Positions 22,379 through 33,549 of a DNA stretch of 64,000 nucleotides are shown in pieces. Position 1 is the first letter of the stretch; the number at the start of each line of letters is the position of its first letter. Under the pieces are notes generated by a model. The model saw only the letters and a list, made by a program, of their open reading frames with translations, ran no database searches and had not been told where the DNA came from. This DNA is from Laburnicola sp. R22_1 (taxonomy: Eukaryota; Ascomycota; Dothideomycetes; Pleosporales; Didymosphaeriaceae): the NCBI GenBank assembly GCA_014281115.1, contig JACONQ010000007.1, positions 3,100,001-3,164,000 of the forward strand, read 5' to 3'. The position numbers were made by a program, and so were the translations under genes.

Positions 22379-23047
22379 GGCAGTAGCTGGGGGAAGTCTT
22401 TTGTGTAGGAGAAGAATGAATGAATGAGGAAGGCTAATGGAGGGTTGGTATCAGCTTCGATTTCCTATTCTTTGAGCGGGATATATTTTTTTTCATTCAT
22501 TTTTATTAGGCTATTCTCACTAAGAGGGATGTTAGCTAGCTATAGTAATTATATAATATTAGTTTAGTGCACCATATTTGTGCACATGTTAGTAACTACT
22601 CTATACACATGCTGTAAGTACATGTGAGCGGGATATATAAGCAGGAGTGGTGGAGATCTGATACGAGCGTGCTTTGTCAGCAGCCCAAACCGAATTTTGG
22701 AGCCCGCTAATTGCCCGCTAGCGCCGGCGTTAGCACGGGGTTACACTTTCGTCACCTCATGCAGCTTCCATCACTAAACACCATTCAAAGCACAGCTATT
22801 GACAACACATTTCCATAAAAAGTGAGGCAGAGGTAGGTATACAGACGGCTGTTGAGATCGCGTTCTCTATCGAGACACGTATCCGAGAGATGTTAACTGA
22901 ACGAAAGAGGCTAGCTTCGGAAAGCGACTAACCTGCCACGTCAAGAGCGGTGAGAGATCCCTGCGCCTCTCAACGCGACCGCGACCGCGACCACGAAGAT
23001 GCAGATCCGCTATCCAAGCCAGATGCCTCCGCAACCCCAACACCACC
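22379..23047. other. Intergenic region with a repeated GAGCGGGATATAT
   Basis: The 3' flank of the epimerase and 5' flank of the next gene. GAGCGGGATATAT occurs at about 22474 and again at about 22626, bracketing about 150 bp of AT-rich DNA that may be a short insertion with a 13-bp duplication. The palindrome-like TGTGCAC and ACATGT motifs lie inside. No gene is seen. Confidence 0.4.
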
Positions 23048-24265
23048 ATGAGCGGCAGCCGCCCCACCGTCCTCTCAACCCTCTTCGGCGGCGCAAAATC
23101 CTACAAAAACGTCACCAAAGCCATTGCCCAAGTCCCCGTCCCCCCAAGCCCACTCGTCAAAACCGTCCAAGCCATAGACGGCATCCTCAGCGCTGGCACG
23201 CTCGTCTACAACGCCAATGAAACCGCCACCAATCTCAATGACTTCATCCCCAAAGCCTCCACCATGCTAGACCGCATCGACGCCTTCGTCCCCTCCATCC
23301 AGGTCATGGGCCGCTCCTTCTGCGACACCCTCGCCATCCTCAGCACCTTTAACACTATCGCCACAACCGTCGGCATCGGCGCAAACATCGTCCTCACCTA
23401 CCAAGGCGTCCAGGCCCTGCACCTCATCGCCGCAACTCTAAAGGATGTGTCTACCACCCTGGCCGCGCAAACCGCGCTCATCGCGCAGAAAGATTTCCCC
23501 CAGTATGTATACGACATGATCCGCGAGCGCGTCGGGCAGACCTCTGACGACCCCGCGCACGAACACTGGTTCTTCGTCTGGCATCCGGACAACGACTGGT
23601 ATCCGCGCTTCTACCACTTGTTGGAGTCGAAGCCGCTGGGGCCCGCGTTCTGCGGGTACACGAATCAGATCGACACAGCCTTCAGCTTCATGATTGCCGC
23701 GCGACGGTATACCAAGGAGAGGCAACGCCGGGCAAGCAAGCAAGGGAGGACGTGTCGGCCTGTCATGCTGCATCTGCTTATTCCTGCCTATCAGCCTATT
23801 GTCGTTGTGGAGGCGCTGAGGATCCCGGAGGAGATTGGGGAGTTCGTCATGGAGGGGAGGGTGAATAGTAATAAGGCGTTTGTGTGGATGAATTTGCCTG
23901 AGGAGCAGCGGAGGAGGTATGTGGTGGATATTGGGTATTGGGAGCCGCCGGTGAGGGGGTGGTGGGATGTTGTGAGGGCGACGGTGGGGTGGGGGGAGCA
24001 GGGGGTTGTTTTGGGGGCGCCGAGGGTGCTGGGGATGGGGCAGGGGGTGGTGGGGGAGGTGGAGGGTGGACAGGTTGGGGTGGGAGAAATGGAGACGGTG
24101 CTGGGGATTGAGGGGAAGGAGGCTGGGGAGGGAGACGTGGGTGCTGATGGGGCGGAGGGTGTTGTTGGGGCTGTGCAGCAGAAAGATGGGCGTGAGAAAG
24201 AGAAGAGGCGACAGAGTGCGACGCCGCTACATCAACGGAAGAGGCGGGGGCCGAAGAAGAAGTAG
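23048..24265 (+). CDS. Conserved-type fungal protein of unknown function, 405 residues
   Basis: One intronless frame from CACCATGA to TAG. Residues 1-90 contain MSGSRPTVLSTLFGGAKSYK and a helical stretch LNDFIPKASTMLDRIDAFV. Residues 91-132 are hydrophobic (TIATTVGIGANIVLTYQGV) and could be one membrane or membrane-associated segment. Residues 148-290 form the most structured part, with aromatic residues in HWFFVWHPDNDWYPRFY (173-189) and MLHLLIPAYQPIVVVEAL. About 310-375 is glycine/valine-rich low complexity. The end KRRGPKKK is strongly basic. It resembles uncharacterised fungal proteins I have seen of similar layout, but I cannot name a domain. Base use switches from C-rich to G-rich along the gene. 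It may be nuclear because of the basic tail, which is weak evidence. Confidence 0.8.
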   Translation: MSGSRPTVLSTLFGGAKSYKNVTKAIAQVPVPPSPLVKTVQAIDGILSAGTLVYNANETATNLNDFIPKASTMLDRIDAFVPSIQVMGRSFCDTLAILSTFNTIATTVGIGANIVLTYQGVQALHLIAATLKDVSTTLAAQTALIAQKDFPQYVYDMIRERVGQTSDDPAHEHWFFVWHPDNDWYPRFYHLLESKPLGPAFCGYTNQIDTAFSFMIAARRYTKERQRRASKQGRTCRPVMLHLLIPAYQPIVVVEALRIPEEIGEFVMEGRVNSNKAFVWMNLPEEQRRRYVVDIGYWEPPVRGWWDVVRATVGWGEQGVVLGAPRVLGMGQGVVGEVEGGQVGVGEMETVLGIEGKEAGEGDVGADGAEGVVGAVQQKDGREKEKRRQSATPLHQRKRRGPKKK

Positions 24266-25560
24266 TGACAAAAATGAGATGGGGTGTATGTTATTGGCGG
24301 AATGGTGATTAGGTAAAGAGGATTGGCGTTTCTGCTTTTTTTGATGGTTGAGTGTTTGGTCGTGTGTGTGTGCGTGTGCGTGCCTTTATGTGTGGCGTGG
24401 GTGGACGAATTGCATGTCGGGTGTGCAGCGTGTCACCTTTGAAATCTCAGCTCAGCTCCCCACCGTCTCGCTTCCCAATGACGTTCTAGCATGGCTTTGG
24501 GTGGGGCGTGTCTCAATTCATTGTCTTAATCCACGCATGACGGACGTGCGATATGTAGACAGCCTAGCTAGGAAAATCATCGCAAGGCGAGTTCAAGAAG
24601 GAATACACGTCGTGTTTTGGAATGGCGCTTAGATATGCACGATCGCTCCGCGACAACGCTGCAATGCAACACCTTCGTGCGTATTCGGTGCGATGAGGTT
24701 CTTGTTCTTGTAGACCATCTTCGCTGTGCTGCCCGCTTGGTCCAGTTACGCTGGCGAAAATGAAAGATGAAATGCATTGGCACATGCAGACGCTCCGGGG
24801 AACGGGGGAAGAAACACGCCGCTAGGGATATGGTGATAGTATGCGCTTTATCATAAGAAAAGCACTTGTAGGTGCTTTTTTGATGGGTGCGACGAGGACG
24901 AGAAGATGGTGATAGGAGGATAAGTGTGTGGTTTGTACCGTGGAAGGAGGTAGTAGTTGTTGGGTAGGCGGTAGACCAGCCAGCCTAGATTCGATGAAAC
25001 GTTGATCATTGGCTTCGCACATACAACGGCGCTTGAAAATAAACCACAACAAATCGCATTGACCATGAATCTAGCGAAGAGATGTCGTCGCGCGCGGCAT
25101 GTAGCCAGGATGGTCATTCTACCTAGGTGGCTGCCTGGGCAGTGCCCAGGTGCCCAGGTGAAGTGCGAGTCACGTGAGCGCTAAGTTGATCAGGCCACTA
25201 CTTTGTATTGGATGGAGTAGTGGGGACGCCGACTGGCGCAGTGGAATGATCCAGAGTAATGGACAACAAGGTCGAATATACGAAGCGGGGTGAAGGAGCG
25301 GGGGAGACTCAGCAGGTGATGACGCATCCAGATGAAACAACCAATCAACGTATGGATGTGAAGAAGACTCACATATTCACATCGCTCGGCTCTCCTCGCC
25401 CCCCCGAAACTTAACCAAAATTGACTTTAACAGCTGATTTAACAGCTCCTTACACAGCTAACCCTACTAGTACAAAATGCCTGCTACGCACCCCTATTAC
25501 TAATAGAAATAGCAGCCTTACTAAATCTTGTACGTATACACTATTACCTATAGCTACTAT
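24266..25560. other. Intergenic region
   Basis: No defensible gene. It has a GT-rich tract at 24359-24385 and a short GTGCCCAGG duplication at about 25141-25160 followed by a CACGTG at about 25171. Composition falls towards AT-rich after about 25400, leading into the F2 repeat. Several short frames on both strands lack starts and domains. Confidence 0.4.
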
Positions 25561-25574
25561 AATACTAACTAGTC

Positions 25575-25914
25575 CTTCTTCCCTAGGGTTAATCTGTGAT
25601 GTTATGTAATCCCAGGCCAGCTGTTTGACTAACCACTGTGTTATATAATTAATAATTTCTTCGACAATTTTTTTGCTATAATAATAATAATAATAATTAT
25701 AATAACTAGTTATGCTAAATAATAAACTATCTATTAACTACTATTATTAATGCTATTGTGTAGAATATTAATAATAAAATTATTATTATTTTATATATAT
25801 TTTGTTACTACTACTATATACTAGGTACTAGGTTATAGTGCCTCCTATTTTATTTCTCTTTATATATAGTATAGACTTAACCTTAGTTAGAATCTCTATA
25901 TAAGAAAGATCTTT
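25575..25914 (+). repeat. F2 repeat, full-length copy (340 bp)
   Basis: Flanked by a perfect 14-bp duplication AATACTAACTAGTC (25561-25574 and 25915-25928). It begins CTTCTTCCCTAGGGTTAAT and ends AAAGATCTTT, as in the copies at 58956-60216 and (inverted, shortened) 42164-42318. It holds a TAATAATAATAATAATAATT run and no coding frame. The size and long duplication suggest a SINE-like retroposon; no clear tRNA-type A and B boxes are seen. Confidence 0.75.
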
Positions 25915-25928
25915 AATACTAACTAGTC

Positions 25929-26237
25929 TATAGGCTCTACCTTACGCTACCTATAATGCTAACACTAACTATAATAATAACTACTAACACTATCCTATAA
26001 AGAATATCTATAGCTACTACTATTACTAAATAGAGTAATATTATACTTACTTTAACTATAGTATTAATAAGCTTAATACTAATATAACCCTTACTTTAAA
26101 AAATAATAATAAAGGAATATATAGTAGATAGTATAATAAAAGCTAGTAACTTAGTACTTACTACTACTTTAAATTTAGCTATAAAAATAGTGCTTAAGTA
26201 ACTATAATAAGTAATTAAAAGTAATTAGCGCAGCTTA
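25929..26237. other. AT-rich spacer
   Basis: Dominated by TA-rich degraded sequence with scattered ACTACTA and AATAATA runs. No gene and no clear element boundary is seen. Confidence 0.4.
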
Positions 26238-26239
26238 TA

Positions 26240-27766
26240 CGGAGGTGCCTTTCAAAAGTCTTTTCCTGGACCGTGCACAGTGGCGCAAGCTAAAAACGCC
26301 ACCAACTTCTTCGTACGAGAGACATCTCTATTCAATATCAACCCAATTATCTACTATAGGAGCTTCAAACTGTTGTACCTTCTCAGTCTTACCCTCTCTA
26401 TACTCATTACCACCTTCAAGACGAAGAATCTCCTGAATATGCCGCTCAATCCTCTTAATCTAAGCCTGAATCCGCTACTGTTCTAACTCCCCCCATGCCT
26501 CTTGCCATACACGCTCTGCCTTAGCTCTTAACTAAGGAGACCCTTTCTTTGTTGTTACTCTTTTTATATGAGGCCAGGCTGGCTTAATTATATTCAAGTT
26601 AGGGGAGTTTCCAGGCTATAGTAATTGTACGACCCTAGCTAAGCTATAGAGCCTGTCTTTATAGAAAGACTTATGTGGGCTTGCACCATCCTCTTGAACT
26701 ATTACCCCAGGTTAAGTCTTCTCACATTCTTGTACGAAGGGAATTAGTTTAGGAATAACAACCTGACGGCAGTATCTCCACTAATTAATCCCAGTTCCGC
26801 TCCCTCTTTCAAGCTTACCATGCTTTCTATCCCACTTCCATTGTGGTTTTCGTCCTGGCTGATTTCGAAGGCCTATTTAAGCTAAAGGCGTATTTAGCTC
26901 CTACTCTACCTTAAGAATAGGCTCAAGTTCTCTATTTATAGCTTCTAGTTCTTAATCTGTAATCTTTCTTTCGCTCTTTGTCTCTGCCTTCCAGATATAA
27001 TATGGGCCTTTTAAGTTGTACGAAAAGCAACCCCAAAACATAAACTTAGAGAACCCCTTCTACTGTGGCCGAATGCAGGACTTAACAAAACGCTCAGAAG
27101 GTAGACGCCAAATGCGGTATCCCCCTCTTCAAAGACTATAGACAACAGATGTCTTATTAGACCAGATAACCTTTTTCTAGTCTTTAATTGTCCAGTCCTT
27201 ATAATTAAGAGCAAATTAATAATGGGCTCGCTTCATCTTATCTGTTAGCCCTGGTTTGCGGGTGGGCTTTGTCTTTTGATATCCAGATGCTCTAAGGATT
27301 CGCCAGACTGTGATATCTGACACTCCTCCAATCTCTGCTGCGATTTAAGCGCAGGTCTTCTTGCGAGCATATCGATCTTAATAGACCTTTAACAGTACAT
27401 CTTTAACTAGCTCCTTAGTTTGCTTCTTTGGGCGGCTAGATTGATTGCTATCTTTAATGTATTTGTCAAGGATCGTCTTGCTCTTAGCGGGGTTTAGTCC
27501 TTGGGTGATAGCCTTGCGATAGATAGCATTAACCGTGCGCGGCTGGATTCTAGTTATAGACTCGATCTCAGTATTTGAAAAGCCAGCCAGCTTTAGAGTC
27601 AAGGCTTGAGCTCGGGTGGCAATGTCGTACGAAGGCATTATCAGGTAGATAGAAGAGTAGCAATGATGAAGATTGAGGGATTTTTGCTATAAGGGTGCTA
27701 GCGCCAAGAGCAGTGGCTTACGCCACCGTGCACGGTCCAGGAAAAGACTTTTGAAAGGCACCTCCG
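26240..27766 (-). mobile_element. Tc1/mariner-type transposon, 1527 bp
   Basis: Terminal inverted repeats of about 52 bp start CGGAGGTGCCTTTCAAAAG on both sides and continue TCTTTTCCTGGACCGTGCAC. The first 45 or so bases differ by one transition. The flanking target is TA (26238-26239 and 27767-27768), as required for Tc1/mariner. The transposase lies on the minus strand and is broken. It is a moderately degraded element inside the gene island. Confidence 0.93.
26480..27638 (-). pseudogene. Tc1/mariner transposase, inactivated
   Basis: The N-terminal 86 codons are open (27378-27638): MPSYDIATRAQALTLKLAG, then a helix-turn-helix with NTEIESITRIQPRTVNAIYR. Downstream fragments show the DDE core in order. 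WSNKTSVVYS holds the first acidic site as asparagine (D to N). VQEDGASPHK keeps the second aspartate. NLNIIKPAW replaces the third acidic site of the usual PDLN-IE-W by lysine. Both losses are G-to-A changes. TAG and TAA codons interrupt the rest. The transposase is therefore dead in catalytic residues as well as in frame. Confidence 0.85.
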
Positions 27767-27768
27767 TA

Positions 27769-28106
27769 GCGTTACTGTACATAACTGTTGCTAGAAGAGC
27801 AGAGCTTAGCCGCGACGAGCGGCACTATTGAATTCCCATATGTTAACTTGATGAAAGCCCCGTACATAGCTGTACAGTTGTCCTCGGCGGTATATGGGTT
27901 GCTCCACCACTTCCGCTCGACCCCAAACTCGTAAGACCTTTCCTAGCTTTCATGACAGCGAAGACCAAGCGCCCCCAATGCCGCTCACATAGATGCTACT
28001 CCTCACCAAACACTCAAAGCACTTTTCGGTATCGTGATCGCCAAGCCCATGTAGATTCAACGCCCGTCGACCCGCACCTCATTAACACGTATATATCGCT
28101 CCATTC
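27769..28106. other. Intergenic region
   Basis: Normal composition, no supported gene. It is the downstream flank of the 28107-28473 gene. Confidence 0.35.
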
Positions 28107-28473
28107 CTAGCTGGATCCCTTACAGTCTTGTCCTGAGGTATCGCGTCGACCGTCCCATGCAGAAGTTGAGGGTTGCATCTACGATTAATCAGAAGCGTAC
28201 TTGAAAGTGCAGCCAACCGCCATCGGAAGCCTTGAAAGGCCATTCGGCACACATAAAGTGTGTCCGAATACATACCTTTGGCGTCGGCGGGGGAGCCGTC
28301 GTGCCATCCCAATATGCGTAATCCCTCGCTTCATGATTAGCATGCTCGAAGCGTCCGAGCGCCCGGAACGCTTTCAAACGAGTGTAGTAAACCGCTAATT
28401 GCTCTTTGCACAGGGGAAAGCCGGGCGCTGGCAGTTCGTCAATCTCGTCGGTATTGTTTTTGTTGACTGGCAT
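28107..28473 (-). CDS. Small two-exon hypothetical protein, 89 residues
   Basis: Exon 1 is complement 28276-28473 (66 codons, MPVNKNNTDEIDELPAPGFP to TTAPPPTPK). Exon 2 is complement 28107-28178 (23 codons, MQPSTSAWDGRRDTSGQDCK then GSS). The intron of 97 nt begins GTATGT and ends CTGATTAATCGTAG, with a good branch site, and joins in phase 0. The ATG has ACC ahead of it. Exon 1 is highly charged with a helical centre (YYTRLKAFRALGRFEHANHE). There is no signal peptide or known domain. An unspliced reading through the intron would give a longer alternative, but the splice signals favour two exons. The function is unknown. It lies at the edge of the island, next to desert. Confidence 0.45.
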
Positions 28474-29594
28474 GGTGGGTGGGCGCGTCGAAGCCAACGG
28501 GGAACTCGCCGGGTGGGGAATTGGTTGTGGTGACTAAAGGTGTCCGTGGAGGATCCGAGGGAGCTGCTAATGTCGTTGTCCTTGTTGGAAGATCCGATGC
28601 TCGCCGCTAATATAATGCGAATGGCTGACAGAGGAAGGCGCGCAGTGGCGTGAGTGAAAGAAGCCGCGCGTTAGCGTGGACCGAGCTTCAATTAGACGTT
28701 TGGACCCTGATTCCTTAGTCTGAGTTTACTTAAAGTAGTACATTAGGAAAGTTTTTTCTAGAGAGGCTGCTTAACTGTGCGCAGACATGCGCAGACATGC
28801 GCAGATGTGCGCATACCTATATATTTTTATATAAGTAATTTGCTAGTATAAAAATACTTAGAGATTCGCAAATATATATAGACTTACATAGATATATATA
28901 AATAGTTTAAATAAGTAATTTTTTTAAAGCTTTTTAACTTTTTTACTAGTAAAGCTATAATTTTAATTTTTTAATAGATTTATAGAGAAAATACTAGTCT
29001 TTAATTATTTAATTTAAAAATACTATTTCTATTATATAATTAGTTAGTAATTAATAAAAAACTCTTTATTTTACTAGTTCTTATATATATTATATAATAT
29101 TTATATATAAAAATATAGTACTAATAATATATTATTTAAATTTTTATAAAGTTTTAATAAAAGTAAAGTAGTTAAAAAGTTATTAAAGTTTATACTTTTT
29201 ATAATAGTGTTTTTTTACTAAGCTACTTATTTTCGCCTAATCTAATTCTTTTAAATAATTAGAAAACTATATTTTTCTATTTTTAAATCTATAAAATCTA
29301 GAATTTAGAGTTAGGTAGAAGTTCTATATAACACGCAAGTAATTAGTACTATTTTATTAACTAGTAATTACTATCTAGTATAAGATATTAACTTTATACT
29401 TTAAAAGATCTTTTTTAAAAGCTTACTAAGCAGCTTACTAAGTAGCTTACTAAGCTTTTTAAATTCTAGCTAATTAAAGAGCTTTATTTACTAATTAATT
29501 AGTATTATTTTAATAGTATAGGTGCTATAGGTGCCCTAGATATACTAGTAGTATAGGTGCATATTTTTATATAACTTTATATATATATAATCTA
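28474..29594. other. Island edge passing into AT-rich desert
   Basis: Normal composition to about 28720, then an abrupt change to TA-rich degraded DNA. At 28778-28813 a 10-bp unit ATGCGCAGAC is repeated about three and a half times. From 28820 to 29594 I see only TA-rich sequence without frames. Confidence 0.5.
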
Positions 29595-31225
29595 GATTAT
29601 AAGTAAGTCGCTCTTATAAGCGAGTTATCTACCTTATTAATTCTCTTAGCCTTTTATAGCCTATATATCTATAACGTAATAAAATAATATTAATATAAAA
29701 GCTATTCTAGTTTAAATAGTATTTATAGTACGCTTTTTATACGTTTATAAGTTATGACTAGTCTCTTTATAATAACTATAGTGCGCTAAGGCCTATTGGC
29801 TCGTACCTAATCGCGCCTTACCTTAACACGTTTCTCTCTTAAGTTGCTACTTAACAGCCCTTTAAGTAATAATATTCTCTCTCTCTGCCTTTAATAGGGT
29901 GTTTTGCTTCTAAATTCGCTTCTTTTTACAATTCTTATGCGTTATAGCAGCCTTATTTACTCTCTTAAGGCTTAAGATTCGCTTATACATAAGCGCCATT
30001 TAATACATTACTTTAGAAGAGCCTCTTTCTAGCTAATTAAGCCTCTTAATAATAGAAGTAGATGACAAGCTCTTATACGCACGAATCCGCTCGCGAATTA
30101 ACGTTAATTAAGTCTCTAGTTCGCGTACATTGCTGGGTGTTTTAGCCTTCTACACAGCCTCTAGTAGGGTTACTAGCGATAGCGTCCTTAGCTTAATATT
30201 AAGCTTTAAGATTACTACTTCTAGATTGTATAGAACTAGTCTAGCGCTCTAAAAGCTTATGCAGATATTCTCCTTTATAATTAACTAGTTATAGGTAGCG
30301 CGAAAGGTAGATAGAAACTTAAGCTTAGTAATATAGTTAATATAGTTACGTATTAGGCTCGACACTTAGCACCTATACGCCCGCTTTAATAGCGAGAAAT
30401 AGCTAACGTCTAGCAGCTGCAGGAGGTACAACAAATGTGGCGGCATATAGAGAGTATAGATATTATTATCCTTGTAGATTTCTTAGAATTTAAGCGACTT
30501 GTGGCTCTTATAGCTATTAAGTATAAGTAGCTGGCGCGCGCCTACCCTATGCGCTACTATATGCTTAATAAAGTGCTATAGCCAGGCAATACTAAGCTTG
30601 TCAGTAGTCTAACTATTATTGCTAAGCCTAATAGTCCAGTCGCCTAGAATATCCTCGCCCTTATACTAGGCAGAGAGGTAATACTAGCTAGCAAAAATAA
30701 CAAAGAACGAGATTGCCCACCCAGTAGCGTTAATTCTATAGATTACTATAACCCATTCGCAATTGCCTAGCTAGATTGCTTTTGGCCGGCTACGTCTCTC
30801 TAATCCCATAACAACTAGCTAGGAGGATATCTTGCCCATTAGAAAGCCAGTCTTGTCGAAGTTAAAGGTGTCCTCGTTGTGGATACCGTAGGTGGCCTTT
30901 GTACGCGCTACGAGGTTAAACCAGCGTTGTATAGCTTCTAGATCCTCGCAGAGCACTCTCTAGTGGTCGTACAGTCGATTAAACCGCGTAGTAAGACTGT
31001 CTATTCGCTTAACAAAGTTTCTAGGCCACTGTTAACTAACCTAGCCACTGCCGCGCTCAGCGAGCAACTTATCCGCCATATTCCGCACAGCTTCTAGAGT
31101 AGGCGCAAACCCTCGCGAATCTAGATCAAGTATATACTCGATAATCACCTCCTCTTCTAGCTTAGTAAGCTTTCTTAAGTTGGGCTGGCAATCGCGTCGC
31201 GCAGCGTTAATTAGGGGACATTATA

Positions 31226-33358
31226 CCCGTTTTTCTCGCCTGACGCACGGGCTCACCTGGCGCACGGGCTCACCTGGCGCACGGTTTTTGCCGAACATCG
31301 TCAAATGCTTTTGAAGCTACTGAGCCTCACACAAATCTCTATATCGTCTAATTTTAAACAGTAGTAGGCAATTAAGTATGGCGAAAAAGTCTACTTAATT
31401 ATCTAATCACGATATCTTGTAGGGAGGTTAATATGCCGCCCCCGACGATTTGTCGCCTGCGGGGCCTTAATGACCTCAACAACTAATTGCTCGCTGCCAC
31501 GAACCTCCTAAGGGACAATAGACTACTGCTTCCTTACTTTTCTAGCCTGTTTAGCAAATTGGATGTCCTTTTAAAGCTGCGCAGCAGCAAGCCGAGCCTG
31601 TCTATTGTCCTCCTTTTCCTGCTGCTTCTGCGCTTGCTCTTAAAGCCGGATCTCCTTTGCAGTAGCCTTTATACAACGCCTCTCCTCTAAAGCTTGTTGC
31701 TTCTCGGCTTTCTTAATTGCCTTGCGCTAACTATCCTCCTCTTTTTGGAGCCTCTCTGCCTCTGCTGCCTCTGCCTTTTGAGTTTCACGCTCACGCGCTA
31801 GCTGCACCTTGTTTAGGCTCCAAAAGATAGCACTACTATCCTAAACTAGAGGCTGCTTAAGCTAGAGCGCTTTGCCTCTCTTCCGACGCTTCTTCTTATT
31901 AACTAGCGCTTTTTTAAGGCCTTAAACCTTAAGTTTTAACATTATATTTTAAGTAGAGAGCGAGTGGATTGTTTGTGAGAGCAGCTTAGCCTTGGAGTTG
32001 TATACGTCGTTAATAACTGCTTGTAGAATCTTAGTAACCTTCCTCTAATCGTCAGCCGTAAGGACAGACCTCGAGCTCTCGCTGGATAATGGTCTCTTAG
32101 CCTTAGTGTGGCTAAATCGTTCTAAGATAACCTCTGGCTTAAAGCGGTGAAGGCCACATAATTTAAAGCCAGAGAGGATATTCTTTGCAGTAAAAGCTTT
32201 CTCCTACGCAGTCTAGAACATGCGAAAGAAGTCTCGCTTAGTAAGTGTAGAGAAGGCTTAAGATTCCTCTATAAATCGTGCTACCTCGTACGAGTAGGCT
32301 TGTGAGAGTGGCCTGAACAGAGTGACGTTAAGCGGCTGCAGCGTATGAGTACTATGAGGAGGATAGACTGCTAGGAGGATCTTGTTGTCGTCGCAGTACT
32401 TAATAAACTTTATATTAATGTGGGAGCCATGGCCATTGAGGATAAGCAGTCGATACTGTCGCGATCGAACCTTTAATTTAGTCTCTTAATTAAAGATAGT
32501 CTTTAACTATTAAAGCCCAAGGTTATTGTTCGTCTATCCGCTAGGAGAGGAAGCAAAGAAGGCTGTGTGTATTGTAGGATCAAAATCCTGCAGCTATAAG
32601 TCTTAAATATTGCCCGAGACAGCCTAGTAGATAAGGCCTAGGGATAGAGATAATCTATCAGCGCATATGCAAGCAATTGTTGTAATCCATTCACAATTGC
32701 CATCCTAAATTATTTGCCTAGTTCCCCCCTCCTTATACCTCTGTTGAGAGAACACCCGCTTCATCTTTAATAGTACGCCAATAAGGAAGCCCTTCTCGTC
32801 CATATTGTAGGTGTGCTGTGGCTTAATCTCGTACTGCTCAATCTTACGCTTTAAGAGCTCGAAATAGAGTGCGTACTTAAAGGCAGAATCAGCTCTCTTC
32901 CTATCCTTGTCCATGCCATTCGTCCATTTTGATACTAGGTCAAGATAGTGACGCTTAATAAACCAATCCGGCCAAGAGCTTCCCACTTGTTTACCGCTTA
33001 TTTCAGTAGCAAAGTTGCGTAGCATATTTCTCGTAGGCAGTAGCCCTCACTAGCAGAGCTCGTCAACGTATTGTACCAGCTCTAGCTCCTAACGGTTGTT
33101 GAGAAGTCGTTGATTCTCATATTGGGCTGCACAGGAGCCCTGTACACCGCGCCACCTTCGCGATAGCGTAGATCGTTCAACACCATACTTTTTTGCTGTC
33201 TGCGCGATATTAACTTTTCCTCCAAGCTCCAAGGATTTCAAAGATGCCAGCGCCTGCTCAATTGGGTCCATATTGGTGGAGCTACATCTATTTCAATTGT
33301 GGGGATTTTTGGAAAAGTGTGCGTCAGGTGAGCCCGTGCGTCAAGCGAGAAAAACGGG
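31226..33358 (-). mobile_element. Inner pogo-like element, 2133 bp
   Basis: Terminal inverted repeats CCCGTTTTTCTCGC-TGACGCACGGGCTCACCTG on both sides with one or two transitions; TA target duplication at 31224-31225 and 33359-33360. On the left only, a 17-bp unit GCGCACGGGCTCACCTG is tandemly duplicated inside the repeat. It lies within the outer pogo-like transposase. GC content is higher than in the host element, in keeping with a younger insertion. Confidence 0.93.
31480..33271 (-). pseudogene. Inner pogo-like transposase, inactivated
   Basis: ATG at 33271: MDPIEQALASLKSLELGGKV, then a helix-turn-helix (TAKKYGVERSTLSRRWRG). From 33025 the second DNA-binding domain (WPDWFIKRHYLDLVSKWTNG) leads to YNMDEKGFLIGV with the first catalytic aspartate. 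CEWITTIACICADRLSLS follows, then LLILNGHGSHI, where the second aspartate is asparagine. The C-terminal part (about 31500-31900) is a long lysine/glutamate-rich probable coiled coil (KAIKKAEKQQALEERR). The first two blocks share one frame; later parts carry TAA/TAG. Inactive. Confidence 0.87.
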
Positions 33359-33549
33359 TAAGCCTATACAGCCTCTCGTACAGTCTAAATTTGGTTCTAA
33401 TTAATAGCTAGGATAGCAAGGTAGATATCTGCTTTGTTGTAGGGCAATTAAGTAGAAGTTAGTTAAGCCATTATAGTTTATAGGTAACGCGTCGTAGAAA
33501 GTTAATAAGGTGGGCAACTTGCTTATAAGGGCGACTCGCTTATAATCTA

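Larger units (their letters stand above)
29800..33471 (-). pseudogene. Outer pogo-like transposase, RIP-degraded and interrupted
   Basis: ATG at 33471. The N-terminal helix-turn-helix reads ADIYLAILAI then TVREAV, and after the inner insertion continues NVP-LTLRD, so the two halves join exactly at the TA target. Next come LTKLEEEVIIEYILDLDSRG (helix-turn-helix 2, CENP-B-like) and the DDE region: NEDTFNFDKTGFLMGKIS with the first aspartate, then a block where the family has LILDGH and this copy has LILNSYKSH, the second aspartate lost. The C-terminal part, about 29800-30200, is basic (HKNCKKKRIRSKTP). In-frame TAA/TAG codons are numerous. Inactive. Confidence 0.8.
29595..33547 (-). mobile_element. 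Outer pogo-like element, split by an inner pogo-like element
   Basis: The terminal inverted repeats match over about 48 bp: GATTATAAGTAAGTCGCTCT on the left and, inverted, GATTATAAGCGAGTCGCCCT on the right, ending in ACCTTATTAA. Most differences are transitions. TA lies outside both ends (29593-29594 and 33548-33549). The transposase lies on the minus strand and is broken by many TAA/TAG codons and by the inner element at 31226-33358. A related element is present at the right end of the window. Confidence 0.85.

Noticed and set aside
16730..24265. Secondary-metabolite gene cluster built on the dehydrogenase and epimerase
   Set aside because: No core synthase, transporter or regulator is seen between or near them, and the dehydrogenase is a pseudogene.
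31487..31690. 67-residue leucine-rich plus-strand ORF
   Set aside because: It is the complement of the lysine/glutamate-rich C-terminal part of the inner pogo-like transposase.
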